DNA of 64,000 nt. It comes from JAICYJ01 sp963737445 (GTDB lineage Bacteria; Actinomycetota; Thermoleophilia; Gaiellales; JAICJC01). The number at the start of each line of letters is the position of its first letter. The first letter of the stretch is position 1. The translations under genes and the position numbers were made by a program. Below, piece after piece: positions 18,738 to 27,044 of this stretch. The stretch is from assembly GCA_963737445.1 (NCBI GenBank), contig CAVTSO010000009.1:248001-312000 (forward strand), in the 5' to 3' direction. The notes beneath the pieces are model-generated. The model saw nothing but the letters and a program-made list of their open reading frames with translations. It was not told the origin of the DNA and ran no database searches.

Positions 18738-19708
18738 CGATCGACCATCCGCTTCCGGCTGCGCCGGAACAGCTCGGGGAGCTGTCCGCCGAGGGCTTGG
18801 GCGAGCGCCGCACGCCGGGCTTCATGCGCTCTGCGATCCTCACTCAGCCGGCGGCGCTGGTCGGCCTCGGCGTGGTGTTCTTCTTCGTGTTCATCGCGAT
18901 CTTCGGCTCCTACCTGGAGCCCTACTCGATCCACGAGAAGACCGGCCCGGTCTACGCACCGCCCAGCTCCGCCCACTGGCTGGGCACCGACGACGGCGGC
19001 GTGGACATGCTCTCGCTGCTGATCGCGGGCACCCGCGTGTCGATGGAGGTCGGGTTCGCTGCGGCCCTCGTGGCGATGCTGATCGGCGGCGCGGTGGGCG
19101 TGGTCTCGGGGTTCGTCGGCGGCGTCATCGACGTGGTGCTGATGCGGATCACGGACATCTTCCTGGTCATCCCCGACATCCCGCTGATGATCGTGATGGC
19201 CGCGATCTTCGGGCGCAGCCTCAAGAACATCATCATCATCATCGGCATCATCTACTGGACGAGCACCGCCCGGCTGATCCGTGCGCAGGTGAAGAGCGTG
19301 CGCGAGCGGGTGTACGTGAAGCGGGCGCGATCGCTGGGGGCGACCAACAACCGGCTGGTGTTCAAGCACGTGCTGCCGCAGGTGGCGCCGCTTTTGATCG
19401 CCAACACGGTGCTGATGGTGGCGCTGGCGGTGTTCGCGGAGACGTACATCACCTTCCTCGGTCTGGGCGATCCCAGCGCCATCTCCTGGGGCCGGCTGAT
19501 CGAGAACGCGTTCCTCGGCAACGCCGTGCTGAACAACGCCTGGTGGGCGATCGTGCCGCCGGGCGTGTGCGTGACGATCGTGATCCTGGCCTGCACCATG
19601 GTCGGCCAGTCGATGGAGGACGCGCTCAACCCGCGCCTCAAGGTCGGCCACCTGTCGGTGCGGCGGTTCCGGCTGCGGCCGCTGGGCGGAAGGCTCGACT
19701 CGGAGTGA
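18734..19708 (+). CDS. Peptide ABC transporter permease, DppC/OppC type
   Basis: 324 residues. N-terminal OppC_N helix FFFVFIAIFGSYLEPYSIHEK, then PSSAHWLGTDDGGVDMLSLLIAGTRVS, the DppC signature, and the coupling loop VYVKRARSLGATNNRLVFKHVLPQ. It pairs with the upstream permease. The unbroken Ile run in LKNIIIIIGIIYW is part of a membrane helix. Start and stop both overlap the neighbouring genes. Confidence 0.92.
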   Translation: MTIDHPLPAAPEQLGELSAEGLGERRTPGFMRSAILTQPAALVGLGVVFFFVFIAIFGSYLEPYSIHEKTGPVYAPPSSAHWLGTDDGGVDMLSLLIAGTRVSMEVGFAAALVAMLIGGAVGVVSGFVGGVIDVVLMRITDIFLVIPDIPLMIVMAAIFGRSLKNIIIIIGIIYWTSTARLIRAQVKSVRERVYVKRARSLGATNNRLVFKHVLPQVAPLLIANTVLMVALAVFAETYITFLGLGDPSAISWGRLIENAFLGNAVLNNAWWAIVPPGVCVTIVILACTMVGQSMEDALNPRLKVGHLSVRRFRLRPLGGRLDSE

Positions 19709-20692
19709 GTCGTCGCGAGCCGCTCCTCTCGGTCCAGGACCTGCATGTCTGGTTCGACCTCTCCGCCGGCACCGAGCTGCACGCCGTCCAGGGCGTCAGC
19801 TTCGACCTGCGGCCGGGCGAACGGTTGGGGCTGGTGGGCGAGTCCGGGATGCGGCAAGACCACCACCATCCTGGCGATGATGGGGCTGCTGCCGTCCAGC
19901 GCCTCCGTCGGCGGCAGCGTCTTCCTGGACGGCGAGAACATCATGGCCCAGGGCGAGGACACCGTCAGCCCGCACCGCTGGAAGGACATCGCGATGGTGT
20001 TCCAGGGGGCGATGAACGCCTTCAACCCGGTAAAGACGATCAGCAGTCAGATCGTGGAGCCGATGGAGCTGCACGGCACCGCCACCGGCAAGGCCGCGCG
20101 CGGGCAGACGCGGGAGCTGCTGGAGCTGGTCGGCATCTCCGGCGACCGTGCCGACAACTACCCGCACGAGTTCTCGGGCGGCATGCGGCAGCGGGCCGCG
20201 ATCGCGCTGGCGCTGGCCTGCGAGCCGAAAGTGCTGCTGGCCGACGAGCCGACGACGGCGCTGGACGTGATGGTGCAGGCGCAGATCCTTGAGCTGCTGG
20301 TGCGGCTGACCCGCGACCTCGGTCTCTCGATGATCCTGGTCACGCACGACCTGCCGGTGGTGGCGCAGGTCTGCGACCGGGCGGCGGTGATGTACGCCGG
20401 CGAGATCGTCGAGATGGGCGTCATGTCGAGCATCTACCATGACCCCCGGCACCCCTACACCCGCATGCTGTTCGGGGCCACGCCCGACCTGCTCGGGGAC
20501 GCCGAGGTGGTCTCGATCCCGGGGGCGCCGCCGCGGCTCGACCGCGAGATCGCGGGCTGCCCGTTCGCTCCCCGCTGCGACTCGGCCTTTGCGCCGTGCG
20601 CCACGGTCGCACCGCGCCGGCTGGAGACGTCGCCCGGCCACGAGGCGGTCTGCCATCTCAACGACCACCTGGTCGCGAAGGAGCCGGCATGA
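19705..20692 (+). CDS. Peptide ABC transporter ATP-binding protein, DppD type, one frameshift
   Basis: Starts at GTG 19705, overlapping the permease stop. The frame breaks inside Walker A: one frame gives LGLVGESG and the next SPGCGKTTTIL, consistent with one extra G in the run at 19848-19851. After joining: Q-loop FQGAMNAFNPVKTI, signature EFSGGMRQRAAIALAL, Walker B VLLADEPTTALDV, switch His VTHDLPVV, and the C-terminal oligopeptide (oligo_HPY) Cys cluster CPFAPRCDSAFAPC. Length about 328 residues, as usual. The disruption is probably a sequence error, since the rest of the system is intact. Confidence 0.88.
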
Positions 20693-22197
20693 GCACCACG
20701 GCCGAGCCCCGGCCGCTGCTCGAGGTCGACGACCTGGTCACGCGCTACCCGGTGTCACGCGGCGTGGTGGCGACGCTGAAGCGGGAGCCGCGGCTGCAGG
20801 TGCATGCGGTGGAGGGCGTCAGCTTCTCGGTCGGCCCCGGCGAGATGGTGGCGCTGGTGGGCGAGTCCGGCTGCGGCAAGACCAGCACGGCGCAGACGGT
20901 GATCAGGATGGTCGATAACCAGGGCGGATCGATCAGGTTTGACGGGCGCGACATCACCGGCATGTCGGCGGGCGGCATGCGCCCGCTGCGGCGGGAGATC
21001 CAGATGATCTACCAGGATCCGTACGAGTCGCTCGACCCGCGCTTCCGGGTGCGCGACACGATCGAGGAACCGCTGCTCGTGCACAAGCTGGGCGGCTCGT
21101 CGAAGGAGCGGGAGCAGAAGGTGCTGGAGGCGCTGAAGCGTGCCGGGCTGACGCCGCCCGACCTGTTCATCGACCGCTTCCCGCACGAGCTGTCCGGCGG
21201 ACAGCGGCAGCGGGTCGCGATCGCCGCGAGCCTGGTGCTCGACCCGAAGCTGCTGGTTGCCGACGAGCCGGTCTCGATGCTGGACGTGTCGGTGCGGGCC
21301 GGCATCCTGTCGCTGCTGGACGGGCTGCGCAGGGAGGGCATGGGCATCCTCATGATCACGCACGACCTGTCGACGGCCGCCCACTTCGCGGACCGGATCG
21401 CGGTCATGTACCTGGGGCGGATCGTGGAGGAGGGGCCGGCCCAGGAGGTCGTGCGCAACCCGCAGCATCCCTACACGCGCGCGCTTATCTCGGTGGTGCC
21501 GAAGCGCGACCCGAACGAGCAGACTGTGCCGCAGATCCTGACGGGGGAGACCCCGAACCCGGTGCACGTGCCGTCAGGCTGCAGGTTCCACCCGCGCTGC
21601 CCCGTGGCCGAGGAGGCGTGCCGTACGATCGACCCGAGCCTGCAGCGGCCGAACGGCGCGAACGTGCCCGAGCACCGGGCAGCGTGCATCGTGACGGCGC
21701 CCGGACCGTCGGCCGACGAGGTGGGGCCGGACGGGCGCAGCGCCGGGCAGCTTGCCGCCGCCGCGCTGGGGCCGGCGGCGCTGGAGCTGAGCGGCTGGTG
21801 GCGCCGGGTGTGGGCGCTCGTGATCGACGCCGCGGTAACGCTGGCAGGCGGAGTCGCGCTGGGAGGCGTGCTGGCGCTGGTGCCGGGGAGCCTCGGCGGC
21901 TCCGTGTTCTCGTTGCGGCTGGGCATCGGCGTGGTGCTGTTCTCGGCGCTCTACTTCACCATCGCTCACGGCAGCACCGGGCAGACGCTCGGAAAGCGCG
22001 CGCTCGGGATCGCGGTGCGCGATGTGCACGGGAGCGGGCCGATCGGCTATCCCCGGGCCTTCGTCCGCTGGCTGGCGTTCGCCGTGTTCACGCTGCTGGC
22101 CGTCGTGCTGATCGTCGACCTGCTGTTCCCGCTGTGGGATGACCGGCATCAGGCAGTGCACGACAAGGTCGCCTCCTCGTCCGTGTTCCAGGTCTAA
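20689..22197 (+). CDS. Peptide ABC transporter ATPase (DppF type) fused to an RDD membrane domain
   Basis: 502 residues from ATG 20689, overlapping dppD. Residues 1-345 are a normal OppF/DppF ATPase: Walker A GESGCGKTS at about 58, Q-loop YQDPYESLDPRF, signature ELSGGQRQRVAIA, Walker B LLVADEPVSMLDV, switch His ITHDLST, C-terminal oligo_HPY Cys cluster CRFHPRCPVAEEAC. From about residue 368 an RDD domain follows without a stop: GWWRRVWALVIDAAVTLAGG, three membrane helices, GQTLGKRALGIAVRDVHG, and DDRHQAVHDKVASSSVF. The frame between them is continuous and the linker is Ala/Gly rich. RDD proteins are usually separate membrane proteins; the fusion would tether the ATPase to the membrane. Confidence 0.9.
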   Translation: MSTTAEPRPLLEVDDLVTRYPVSRGVVATLKREPRLQVHAVEGVSFSVGPGEMVALVGESGCGKTSTAQTVIRMVDNQGGSIRFDGRDITGMSAGGMRPLRREIQMIYQDPYESLDPRFRVRDTIEEPLLVHKLGGSSKEREQKVLEALKRAGLTPPDLFIDRFPHELSGGQRQRVAIAASLVLDPKLLVADEPVSMLDVSVRAGILSLLDGLRREGMGILMITHDLSTAAHFADRIAVMYLGRIVEEGPAQEVVRNPQHPYTRALISVVPKRDPNEQTVPQILTGETPNPVHVPSGCRFHPRCPVAEEACRTIDPSLQRPNGANVPEHRAACIVTAPGPSADEVGPDGRSAGQLAAAALGPAALELSGWWRRVWALVIDAAVTLAGGVALGGVLALVPGSLGGSVFSLRLGIGVVLFSALYFTIAHGSTGQTLGKRALGIAVRDVHGSGPIGYPRAFVRWLAFAVFTLLAVVLIVDLLFPLWDDRHQAVHDKVASSSVFQV

Positions 22198-22209
22198 CCG
22201 CCCGGGCGC

Positions 22210-23184
22210 GTGATCGCCGATCTGCACCTCGACGCGCTGCTCGACGTGCTCGAGCGGCGCGAGCTGGGCGACGACGACGCGTTCGCGCAGCGGCACCTGC
22301 CGATGCTGGAGGCGGCCGGGGTGCGGGTGCAGGTGCTGCCGGCCTTCGTGGACGACAGGCACCTGCCGGAGTCGGCGCTGCGGGTCACGATCCAGCAGCT
22401 GGACGCGGCCCGGCGCGAGGCCGACCGCTCGGACGGCAGGCTGCGCATCGTGGAGGGGACGGTCGACCTGCGCGAGGCGATCGCCGGCGGCGCCATCGCG
22501 GGCATCCTGTCGCTCGAGGGCGTGGAGGCGCTGGGGCGGGACCCGGGCATGATCCGCATCCTGCACAGGCTGGGTGTACGGATGGCCGGTCTGACGTGGA
22601 ACAGGGCGAACGCGTTCGCCGACGGGCTGGCCGAGCAGACAGGAGCCGGCATCACCGGGCTCGGGTTCGAGCTGCTGGACGAGATGGGGCAGCTGGGGAT
22701 GGCGCTCGACCTGTCGCACCTGAGCCCGCGCGGATGCGAGCTGGCGCTGGAGCGTTACGGAGGCCCGGTGCTGGCGTCGCATGCCAACGCGGCAGCGGTG
22801 TTCGCAAACCCCCGCAACCTTGCCGACGACGTGCTGGCGGGCGTGGGCGAGCGGGCAGGGGTGGTGGGCCTGTGCGCCATTCCGGCGTTCGTGGGACCGG
22901 GCGATCCGGCCCAGCGTCTGGCTGAGCATCACCACCACATCGCGGCCGTGGCCGGCGCCGACGCGGTGGCGTTCGGGGCCGACTTCTGCGGCTTCTTCGG
23001 AGACGGGATCGACCCCCCGCTGCTGCCGGAGCAGCCGACCGATGTGGACACGATGCTTGCGCGCCAGGCGGAGCCGCCGCGGGAGACGTTCTATGCCGAC
23101 GTGCTGTCGGCGACCGGCCAGCCGGACGACGGCGCGCTGGCCTGGGGCAACGCCGTCCGGTTCCTGGAGGGCGTGCTGGCGTGA
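22210..23184 (+). CDS. Membrane dipeptidase (renal dipeptidase, M19 family)
   Basis: 324 residues from GTG 22210, twelve bases after the transporter. M19 metal-site motifs are present: DLHLDAL (His-x-Asp), the bridging Glu in ILSLEGVEALG, LTWNRANAF, LDLSHLS and VLASHANAAAV. The family hydrolyses dipeptides, often tolerating D-residues at the C-terminal side, and some beta-lactams. No signal peptide is seen, so it acts in the cytoplasm on imported dipeptides. The stop overlaps the amidase start. Confidence 0.88.
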   Translation: MIADLHLDALLDVLERRELGDDDAFAQRHLPMLEAAGVRVQVLPAFVDDRHLPESALRVTIQQLDAARREADRSDGRLRIVEGTVDLREAIAGGAIAGILSLEGVEALGRDPGMIRILHRLGVRMAGLTWNRANAFADGLAEQTGAGITGLGFELLDEMGQLGMALDLSHLSPRGCELALERYGGPVLASHANAAAVFANPRNLADDVLAGVGERAGVVGLCAIPAFVGPGDPAQRLAEHHHHIAAVAGADAVAFGADFCGFFGDGIDPPLLPEQPTDVDTMLARQAEPPRETFYADVLSATGQPDDGALAWGNAVRFLEGVLA

Positions 23185-24509
23185 GCGCCGCGGAGCTGAT
23201 CGAGAGCTATCGCCGGCGCGAGCGCTCGCCGGTGGAGGTGGCGCGTGATGCGCTCGACCGGATCGAGCGAGTGCAGCCGCGGGTGAACGCGTTCGTGACG
23301 GTCACCGGCGAGCTGGCGCTGGAGCAGGCGGCCGCAGCCGAGCGGGCGTACGCAGATGGGACGGCGGGGCCCCTGGCGGGTATTCCCATCACGATCAAGG
23401 ACCTGCTGGACGTGGCCGGCGTGCGTACTACTGGTGGATCGCTCCTGTCGGAGCGGCACGTGGCGGAGGCAGACGCGCCGTTCGTGGCGGTGGTGCGGGC
23501 GGCCGGCGCGGTGATCCTGGGCAAGACGGCGACGCCCGAGGCCGGGTGGAAGGGCGAGACGACAAGCCGGGTGCACGGCTCCACCGAGAACCCGTGGCGG
23601 GCCGGCGCCTCGGCCGGAGGATCGAGCGGCGGCGCGGCGGCCGCGGCGGCGCTGATGCCGGACGTGCTGCACCAGGGCGGTGACGGCGCCGGGTCGATCC
23701 GCATGCCCGCGTCGATCTGCGGCGTGTTCGGGCTGAAGCCGACGTGGGGTCTGGTGCCGACCGATCCGGTCAACTCGGGGCTGTCGGTGCAGGGGCCGAT
23801 CACGCGGGGCGTGGCCGATGCCGCGCTGCTCATGGACGTCAGCGCGGGGACGGGCACGCGGGCGCGGCTGGAGAGTGGGGCGGCAGGGCTGCGGATGCTC
23901 TGGAGCGGCGATCTCGGCTTCGCCGGGGCCGATCTGGAGGTGGTGGCCGTGTGCGAGGCGGCGGCGCGCAGCTTCGTCGCGCTGGGCGCGGCGGTCGACG
24001 AGGGGCACCCGCAGCTGGGTGATCCGTGGCCGATCGTGGACACGATCTGGTGTGCGAACCAGGCGGCGCCGTATGCGGGGCGGTTCGACGAGGTGCGCGA
24101 GCGGCTCGACCAGGGGCGGGTGCCCGTGATCGAGCGCGGGCTGGAGATGGCGGCGACCGATCTGGTCAAGGCGCAGAGCGCGAAGGCGCGCTACGCGGCG
24201 GCCTGGGATGCGTTCATGGCGGAGCGGTGCGACCTGATGCTGACGCCGACGCTTCCGGTGACGGCGTTCGCGGCCGGGCTCGACCAGCCGGGCAGCGTGG
24301 CCGGGCACACGACCGAGTACCTGTCCTGGACGGCGTTCACCTACCCGTTCAACGTCACCGGACAGCCCGCCGCGACCGTCCCCTGCGGCATGGTGGACGG
24401 GCTGCCGGTGGGCCTGCAAATCGTCGGCCGGCGGGGCGAGGACGCGCTGGTGCTGCGCGCCGCCGCGGCCTTCGAAGCGGCGCATCCGTGGCCGTTCCCG
24501 GAGCTGTGA
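23181..24509 (+). CDS. Amidase signature family hydrolase
   Basis: 442 residues from GTG 23181 (GTGA overlap). The Ser-cisSer-Lys triad is complete: Lys73 in PITIKDLLDVAG, Ser148 in the Gly/Ser-rich loop GASAGGSSGGAAAA, and nucleophile Ser172 in GGDGAGSIRMPA. The C-terminal half has YPFNVTGQPAATVPCGM, typical of stand-alone amidases. The lack of GatB or other Gat genes nearby and the context argue for a catabolic amidase rather than the Glu-tRNA amidotransferase subunit. It likely releases ammonia or amines from imported amides. Confidence 0.88.
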   Translation: MSAAELIESYRRRERSPVEVARDALDRIERVQPRVNAFVTVTGELALEQAAAAERAYADGTAGPLAGIPITIKDLLDVAGVRTTGGSLLSERHVAEADAPFVAVVRAAGAVILGKTATPEAGWKGETTSRVHGSTENPWRAGASAGGSSGGAAAAAALMPDVLHQGGDGAGSIRMPASICGVFGLKPTWGLVPTDPVNSGLSVQGPITRGVADAALLMDVSAGTGTRARLESGAAGLRMLWSGDLGFAGADLEVVAVCEAAARSFVALGAAVDEGHPQLGDPWPIVDTIWCANQAAPYAGRFDEVRERLDQGRVPVIERGLEMAATDLVKAQSAKARYAAAWDAFMAERCDLMLTPTLPVTAFAAGLDQPGSVAGHTTEYLSWTAFTYPFNVTGQPAATVPCGMVDGLPVGLQIVGRRGEDALVLRAAAAFEAAHPWPFPEL

Positions 24510-24544
24510 CCCGCACGTAACGGACGTTCACGGTCCGGTTCCGA

Positions 24545-24596
24545 ACCCCGTCGGGGTGCGAGGCGGGGTCTGACCCCTGAATTCGAGCGTTTTGGC
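24545..24596 (+). terminator. Possible terminator after the amidase gene
   Basis: Two small GC-rich hairpins, 24545-24557 and 24565-24577, followed by a weak T-run (cgttttgg, 24588-24595). Stems are only 5 bp, so termination is plausible but not strong. Confidence 0.35.
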
Positions 24597-24673
24597 TCAG
24601 CCATGCGATTCTGCTGTCACGAGATCCGCACGCACATGTGCCGATTGGGTGCCGGACTGCCGCGGCGGCGGAG

Positions 24674-24703
24674 GCGGTGTTTGACACCTCGGGGGCCGGC
24701 CGG
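24674..24703 (-). repeat. Interspersed palindromic repeat, copy 1
   Basis: ggtgtttgacacc at 24676-24688 is the reverse complement of the ggtgtcaaacacc found at 41163-41175 and 42524-42536. Similarity to the 41 kb copy extends beyond the 13-mer: both continue with CTC, a G/C run and CCGGCCGGCGGGG. The core pairs with itself (ggtgt/acacc). Confidence 0.7.
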
Positions 24704-24890
24704 CGGGGGGCGCCGGTGGCTGAATTTGGGTGTTCCGGCGGTTGCCGTGCGGGGCAACGTCGGGCCTTCGGGTGCTGATCGGCGGATCGTGACATGTGTG
24801 GCGGAGACGTGACGACTGCATGAGCGGCCGTCACGGCCACAGCCGATGGGACGGCGTGAGGCGTCTGAACCGTGATAGAACCTCGCGTTC

Positions 24891-25844
24891 ATGCAGCAGC
24901 GCTGGAGAGATCTCGCAGGTCCCGTCGGCCTTCTGCCGACCGGGCCGCGCAATGCCATCACCGACGTGCCCGGCGTGCTCGTCGGCCACTCCCAGGCGGG
25001 CAGCGGTGAGCTGACGGGCGTCACCGTCGTCGCTCCGCCGGAGCTTCCGGCCCGGGCCGGCGTCGCCACCGTCAACGGCGTGGGCGAGCTGACCAAGAAG
25101 CTCGAGATCGACGAGTGGGGCATCATCCAGACCGCCGTCTACCTGTGCGGCACCCACGCGCTTGGCATGGTCTACCACGGCGCGGTGCTGGCCGAGGGCG
25201 GCGATCCCTCGAACACGCTGATCCCGGTGGTGGGGGAGTGCGACGACTCCGACCTGGCCGACGCCCGCACCATCACCACCGAGGACGTCGACCGGGCCCG
25301 CGCGGCGCTCCGCACCGAGGTCCCCGAGGGCTCGGTCGGCGCCGGCACCGGAATGACCTGCTTCGACTTCGCCGGCGGCATCGGCACCGCTTCCCGCCGG
25401 ATCGGCGAGCACATGCTGGGTGTGCTGCTGATGTGCAACTTCGGCGAGCGCGAGCGCCTGACCGCCGGCGGCCTGCGCTTCGACCCGGTCGAGCCGTCAC
25501 CGCCGGAGGGCTCCTGCATCGCCGTCTGCGCATGCGACGCGCCCATGACGGCGCAGCAGCTGCGGCGGCTGGCGCTGCGTCCGCTGTTGGGCCTGGCACG
25601 CGCCGGCTCCTACGCGCACAACGGCTCCGGCGAGATCGCGATCGCCTTCACCACGGCGCGCGAGCAGACGCTCGAGAACTCACAGCTCAACCCCTTCTTC
25701 GCAGCCGCGTACGAGGCCGCGGAGGAGGCCGTCTACAACTGCCTGGTGGTCGAGCGGCCGCCGATGCGCAAGCGCGACGGCCGTGAGCACCCGCAGTTCC
25801 CGCGGCACCTGCTGTCACCGTCGTCCTCCGGGGCCGTATCATGA
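24891..25844 (+). CDS. S58-family aminopeptidase (DmpA/P1 type)
   Basis: 317 residues from ATG 24891. The opening GPRNAITDVPGVLVGHS is the family signature, as is ATVNGVGELT. The autoprocessing nucleophile is expected at Ser208 in GSCIAVCACDAPM, where the proenzyme cuts itself between Gly and Ser to give two chains. Glu and Asn residues in LARAGSYAHNGSGEIAIAF match the substrate pocket. Known members are L-aminopeptidase/D-amidase DmpA and the beta-aminopeptidases BapA, which remove N-terminal beta-amino acids. Its neighbour by ATGA overlap is a 3-aminobutyryl-CoA ammonia-lyase. Confidence 0.88.
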   Translation: MQQRWRDLAGPVGLLPTGPRNAITDVPGVLVGHSQAGSGELTGVTVVAPPELPARAGVATVNGVGELTKKLEIDEWGIIQTAVYLCGTHALGMVYHGAVLAEGGDPSNTLIPVVGECDDSDLADARTITTEDVDRARAALRTEVPEGSVGAGTGMTCFDFAGGIGTASRRIGEHMLGVLLMCNFGERERLTAGGLRFDPVEPSPPEGSCIAVCACDAPMTAQQLRRLALRPLLGLARAGSYAHNGSGEIAIAFTTAREQTLENSQLNPFFAAAYEAAEEAVYNCLVVERPPMRKRDGREHPQFPRHLLSPSSSGAVS

Positions 25845-26257
25845 GCGGCATGGAGGGACTCAGCGTTGAGCTGCGGATGCGGCTGTCGGCCGCGGACGCC
25901 CACTACGGCGGCAACCTCGTCGACGGCGCCCACGGGCTCGAGATCTTCGGCGACATCGTCACGGAGCTGGCCATCCACACCGACGGCGACGAGGGCCTGT
26001 TCGCCGGCTACGAGCGGGTCGAGTTCCTGGCGCCGCTGCACGCGGGCGACTTCGTACGTGCCCGGGGCACCATCGCGCGGATGGGCAACTCGAGCCGCAC
26101 CGTGGACCTGGAGCTGTGGAAGGAGATCACCACGCGCCCCGACCTCAGCGACTCGGCCGCCGACTACCTGGAGGAGCCACAGCTGGTGACACGCGCCCGC
26201 GGCACCTACGTGGTGCAGAAGCAGCACTCGCGCGGGCCGCAGGGCCGGGCGGTATAG
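25841..26257 (+). CDS. kal: 3-aminobutyryl-CoA ammonia-lyase, hotdog fold
   Basis: 138 residues from ATG 25841 (ATGA overlap with the S58 peptidase). The sequence keeps the Kal pattern: MRLSAADAHYGGNLVDGA, LEIFGDIVTELAIHTDGDEG, YERVEFLAPLHAGDFV and ARGTIARMGNSSRTVDLEL. In lysine-fermenting bacteria Kal removes ammonia from L-3-aminobutyryl-CoA to give crotonyl-CoA. None of the other lysine fermentation genes is in the window; coupled here to an S58 peptidase it may act on CoA esters of other beta-amino acids. The last 20 residues are poorly conserved. Confidence 0.8.
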   Translation: MSGMEGLSVELRMRLSAADAHYGGNLVDGAHGLEIFGDIVTELAIHTDGDEGLFAGYERVEFLAPLHAGDFVRARGTIARMGNSSRTVDLELWKEITTRPDLSDSAADYLEEPQLVTRARGTYVVQKQHSRGPQGRAV

Positions 26258-26277
26258 ATGGTTGATTCAACCATCTA
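26255..26277. terminator. Bidirectional terminator hairpin between convergent genes
   Basis: A 23-base near-perfect palindrome with 11-bp arms (tagatggttga / tcaaccatcta) around one central base. It includes the kal stop codon TAG (26255-26257) and lies just before the phosphoribosyltransferase stop. No long T-run follows on either strand. Confidence 0.55.
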
Positions 26278-26287
26278 GCTCCGCGGG

Positions 26288-26932
26288 CTATGCCGGCTGC
26301 TCGACCGACGGCCGCGCCGCCGCCAGCAGCTCGCGCACGCGCTCCTCGGAGACCGGCTGGAAGTCCTCGTAGAACTGCCCCACGGACTGAAATCGCTGGG
26401 GTGCCCGGAGCGTGACGAGCCGGTCGCACTCGCGAGCCAGCCGCTCGGCGGCCGGCCGAGGAAGCACCGGGAGCGCGACCACCATCTGCCGCGCCCCCGC
26501 GTTGCGGACGGCCGCGATTGCCGCTCGCACCGAGGCGCCGGTCGCGGCGCCGTCGTCGATGATCACCGCCACCTGGCCGATCAGCGTCAGCGGCAGCGAG
26601 CCCCGCAGCCGCTCGTCCATCGCCCGCGCCTCGGCCATCGCGCTGTCGTATGCCTGCTCGATCTGCCGGGTCGTCAGCAGCGAGGCGATCCGCCGGTTGG
26701 TGAACCGCTCTCCCTGCGGCGCGACCGCGCCCATCGCCAGCTCCGGGTATCCGGGCATGCCGACCTTGCGGATGCAGAGCACATCGAGCGGCAGCTGCAG
26801 GAGGTGCGCGGTCTCGGCCGCGACCGCAACCCCGCCGCGTGCCAGCCCCACGATCATGACGTTGCTCTTCAGCCGTAGATCGGGGAGTGCCGCCGCCAGC
26901 CCGGCGCCTGCCTGCGTACGATCCTTGAACAC
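26288..26932 (-). CDS. Phosphoribosyltransferase-family protein
   Basis: 214 residues from ATG 26932. Type I PRTase fold: GLARGGVAVAAETAHLL with the pyrophosphate loop, LDVLCIRKVGMPGYPELAMGAV, and the PRPP-binding loop VAVIIDDGAATGAS with the two acidic residues. This subgroup is common in actinobacteria and proteobacteria, often beside or fused to dienelactone-hydrolase-like domains, and its substrate is not known. It is transcribed towards kal. Confidence 0.85.
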   Translation of the reverse strand: MFKDRTQAGAGLAAALPDLRLKSNVMIVGLARGGVAVAAETAHLLQLPLDVLCIRKVGMPGYPELAMGAVAPQGERFTNRRIASLLTTRQIEQAYDSAMAEARAMDERLRGSLPLTLIGQVAVIIDDGAATGASVRAAIAAVRNAGARQMVVALPVLPRPAAERLARECDRLVTLRAPQRFQSVGQFYEDFQPVSEERVRELLAAARPSVEQPA

Positions 26933-26986
26933 GCGGCGATCATTACGAACGTCGCCGCTCAGGTCAAGGGTTTCGGCAGCGAACTT

Positions 26987-27000
26987 GTCACATCTGTGAC
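26987..27000. promoter_or_regulatory. Short palindrome in the PRTase-infC divergent region
   Basis: gtcacatctgtgac is a perfect 6-2-6 inverted repeat between two divergent genes, 34 bases upstream of the infC -10 box. It could be an operator, but no regulator is identified. Confidence 0.3.
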
Positions 27001-27033
27001 CACCACGTGACCGTGAGGTTTCGGACGATCGGC

Positions 27034-27039
27034 TATACT
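27034..27039 (+). promoter_or_regulatory. -10 element of the infC operon promoter
   Basis: TATACT in the context GGCTATACTGG; the same hexamer precedes the tRNA-Pro gene at 47343. No strong -35 box is present at the right distance. The start of transcription would be near 27046. Confidence 0.5.
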
Positions 27040-27044
27040 GGCGC

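Larger units (their letters stand above)
24510..24890. other. 381-base intergenic region with three short hairpins
   Basis: No gene is supported; a 69-codon frame at 24603-24812 has atypical Arg/Cys-rich composition. The region holds hairpins at 24545-24557 (acccc-gtc-ggggt) and 24565-24577 (ggggtc-tg-acccc variant), the second followed by a GCGTTTTGG stretch that may end the amidase operon, plus the interspersed palindrome at 24676-24688. The promoter for the S58 peptidase should lie here, but no convincing one was found. Confidence 0.6.

Noticed and set aside
24603..24812. 69-codon frame in the intergenic region
   Set aside because: Arg/Cys/Gly-rich composition, no ribosome-binding site, and it runs through the dispersed palindrome.
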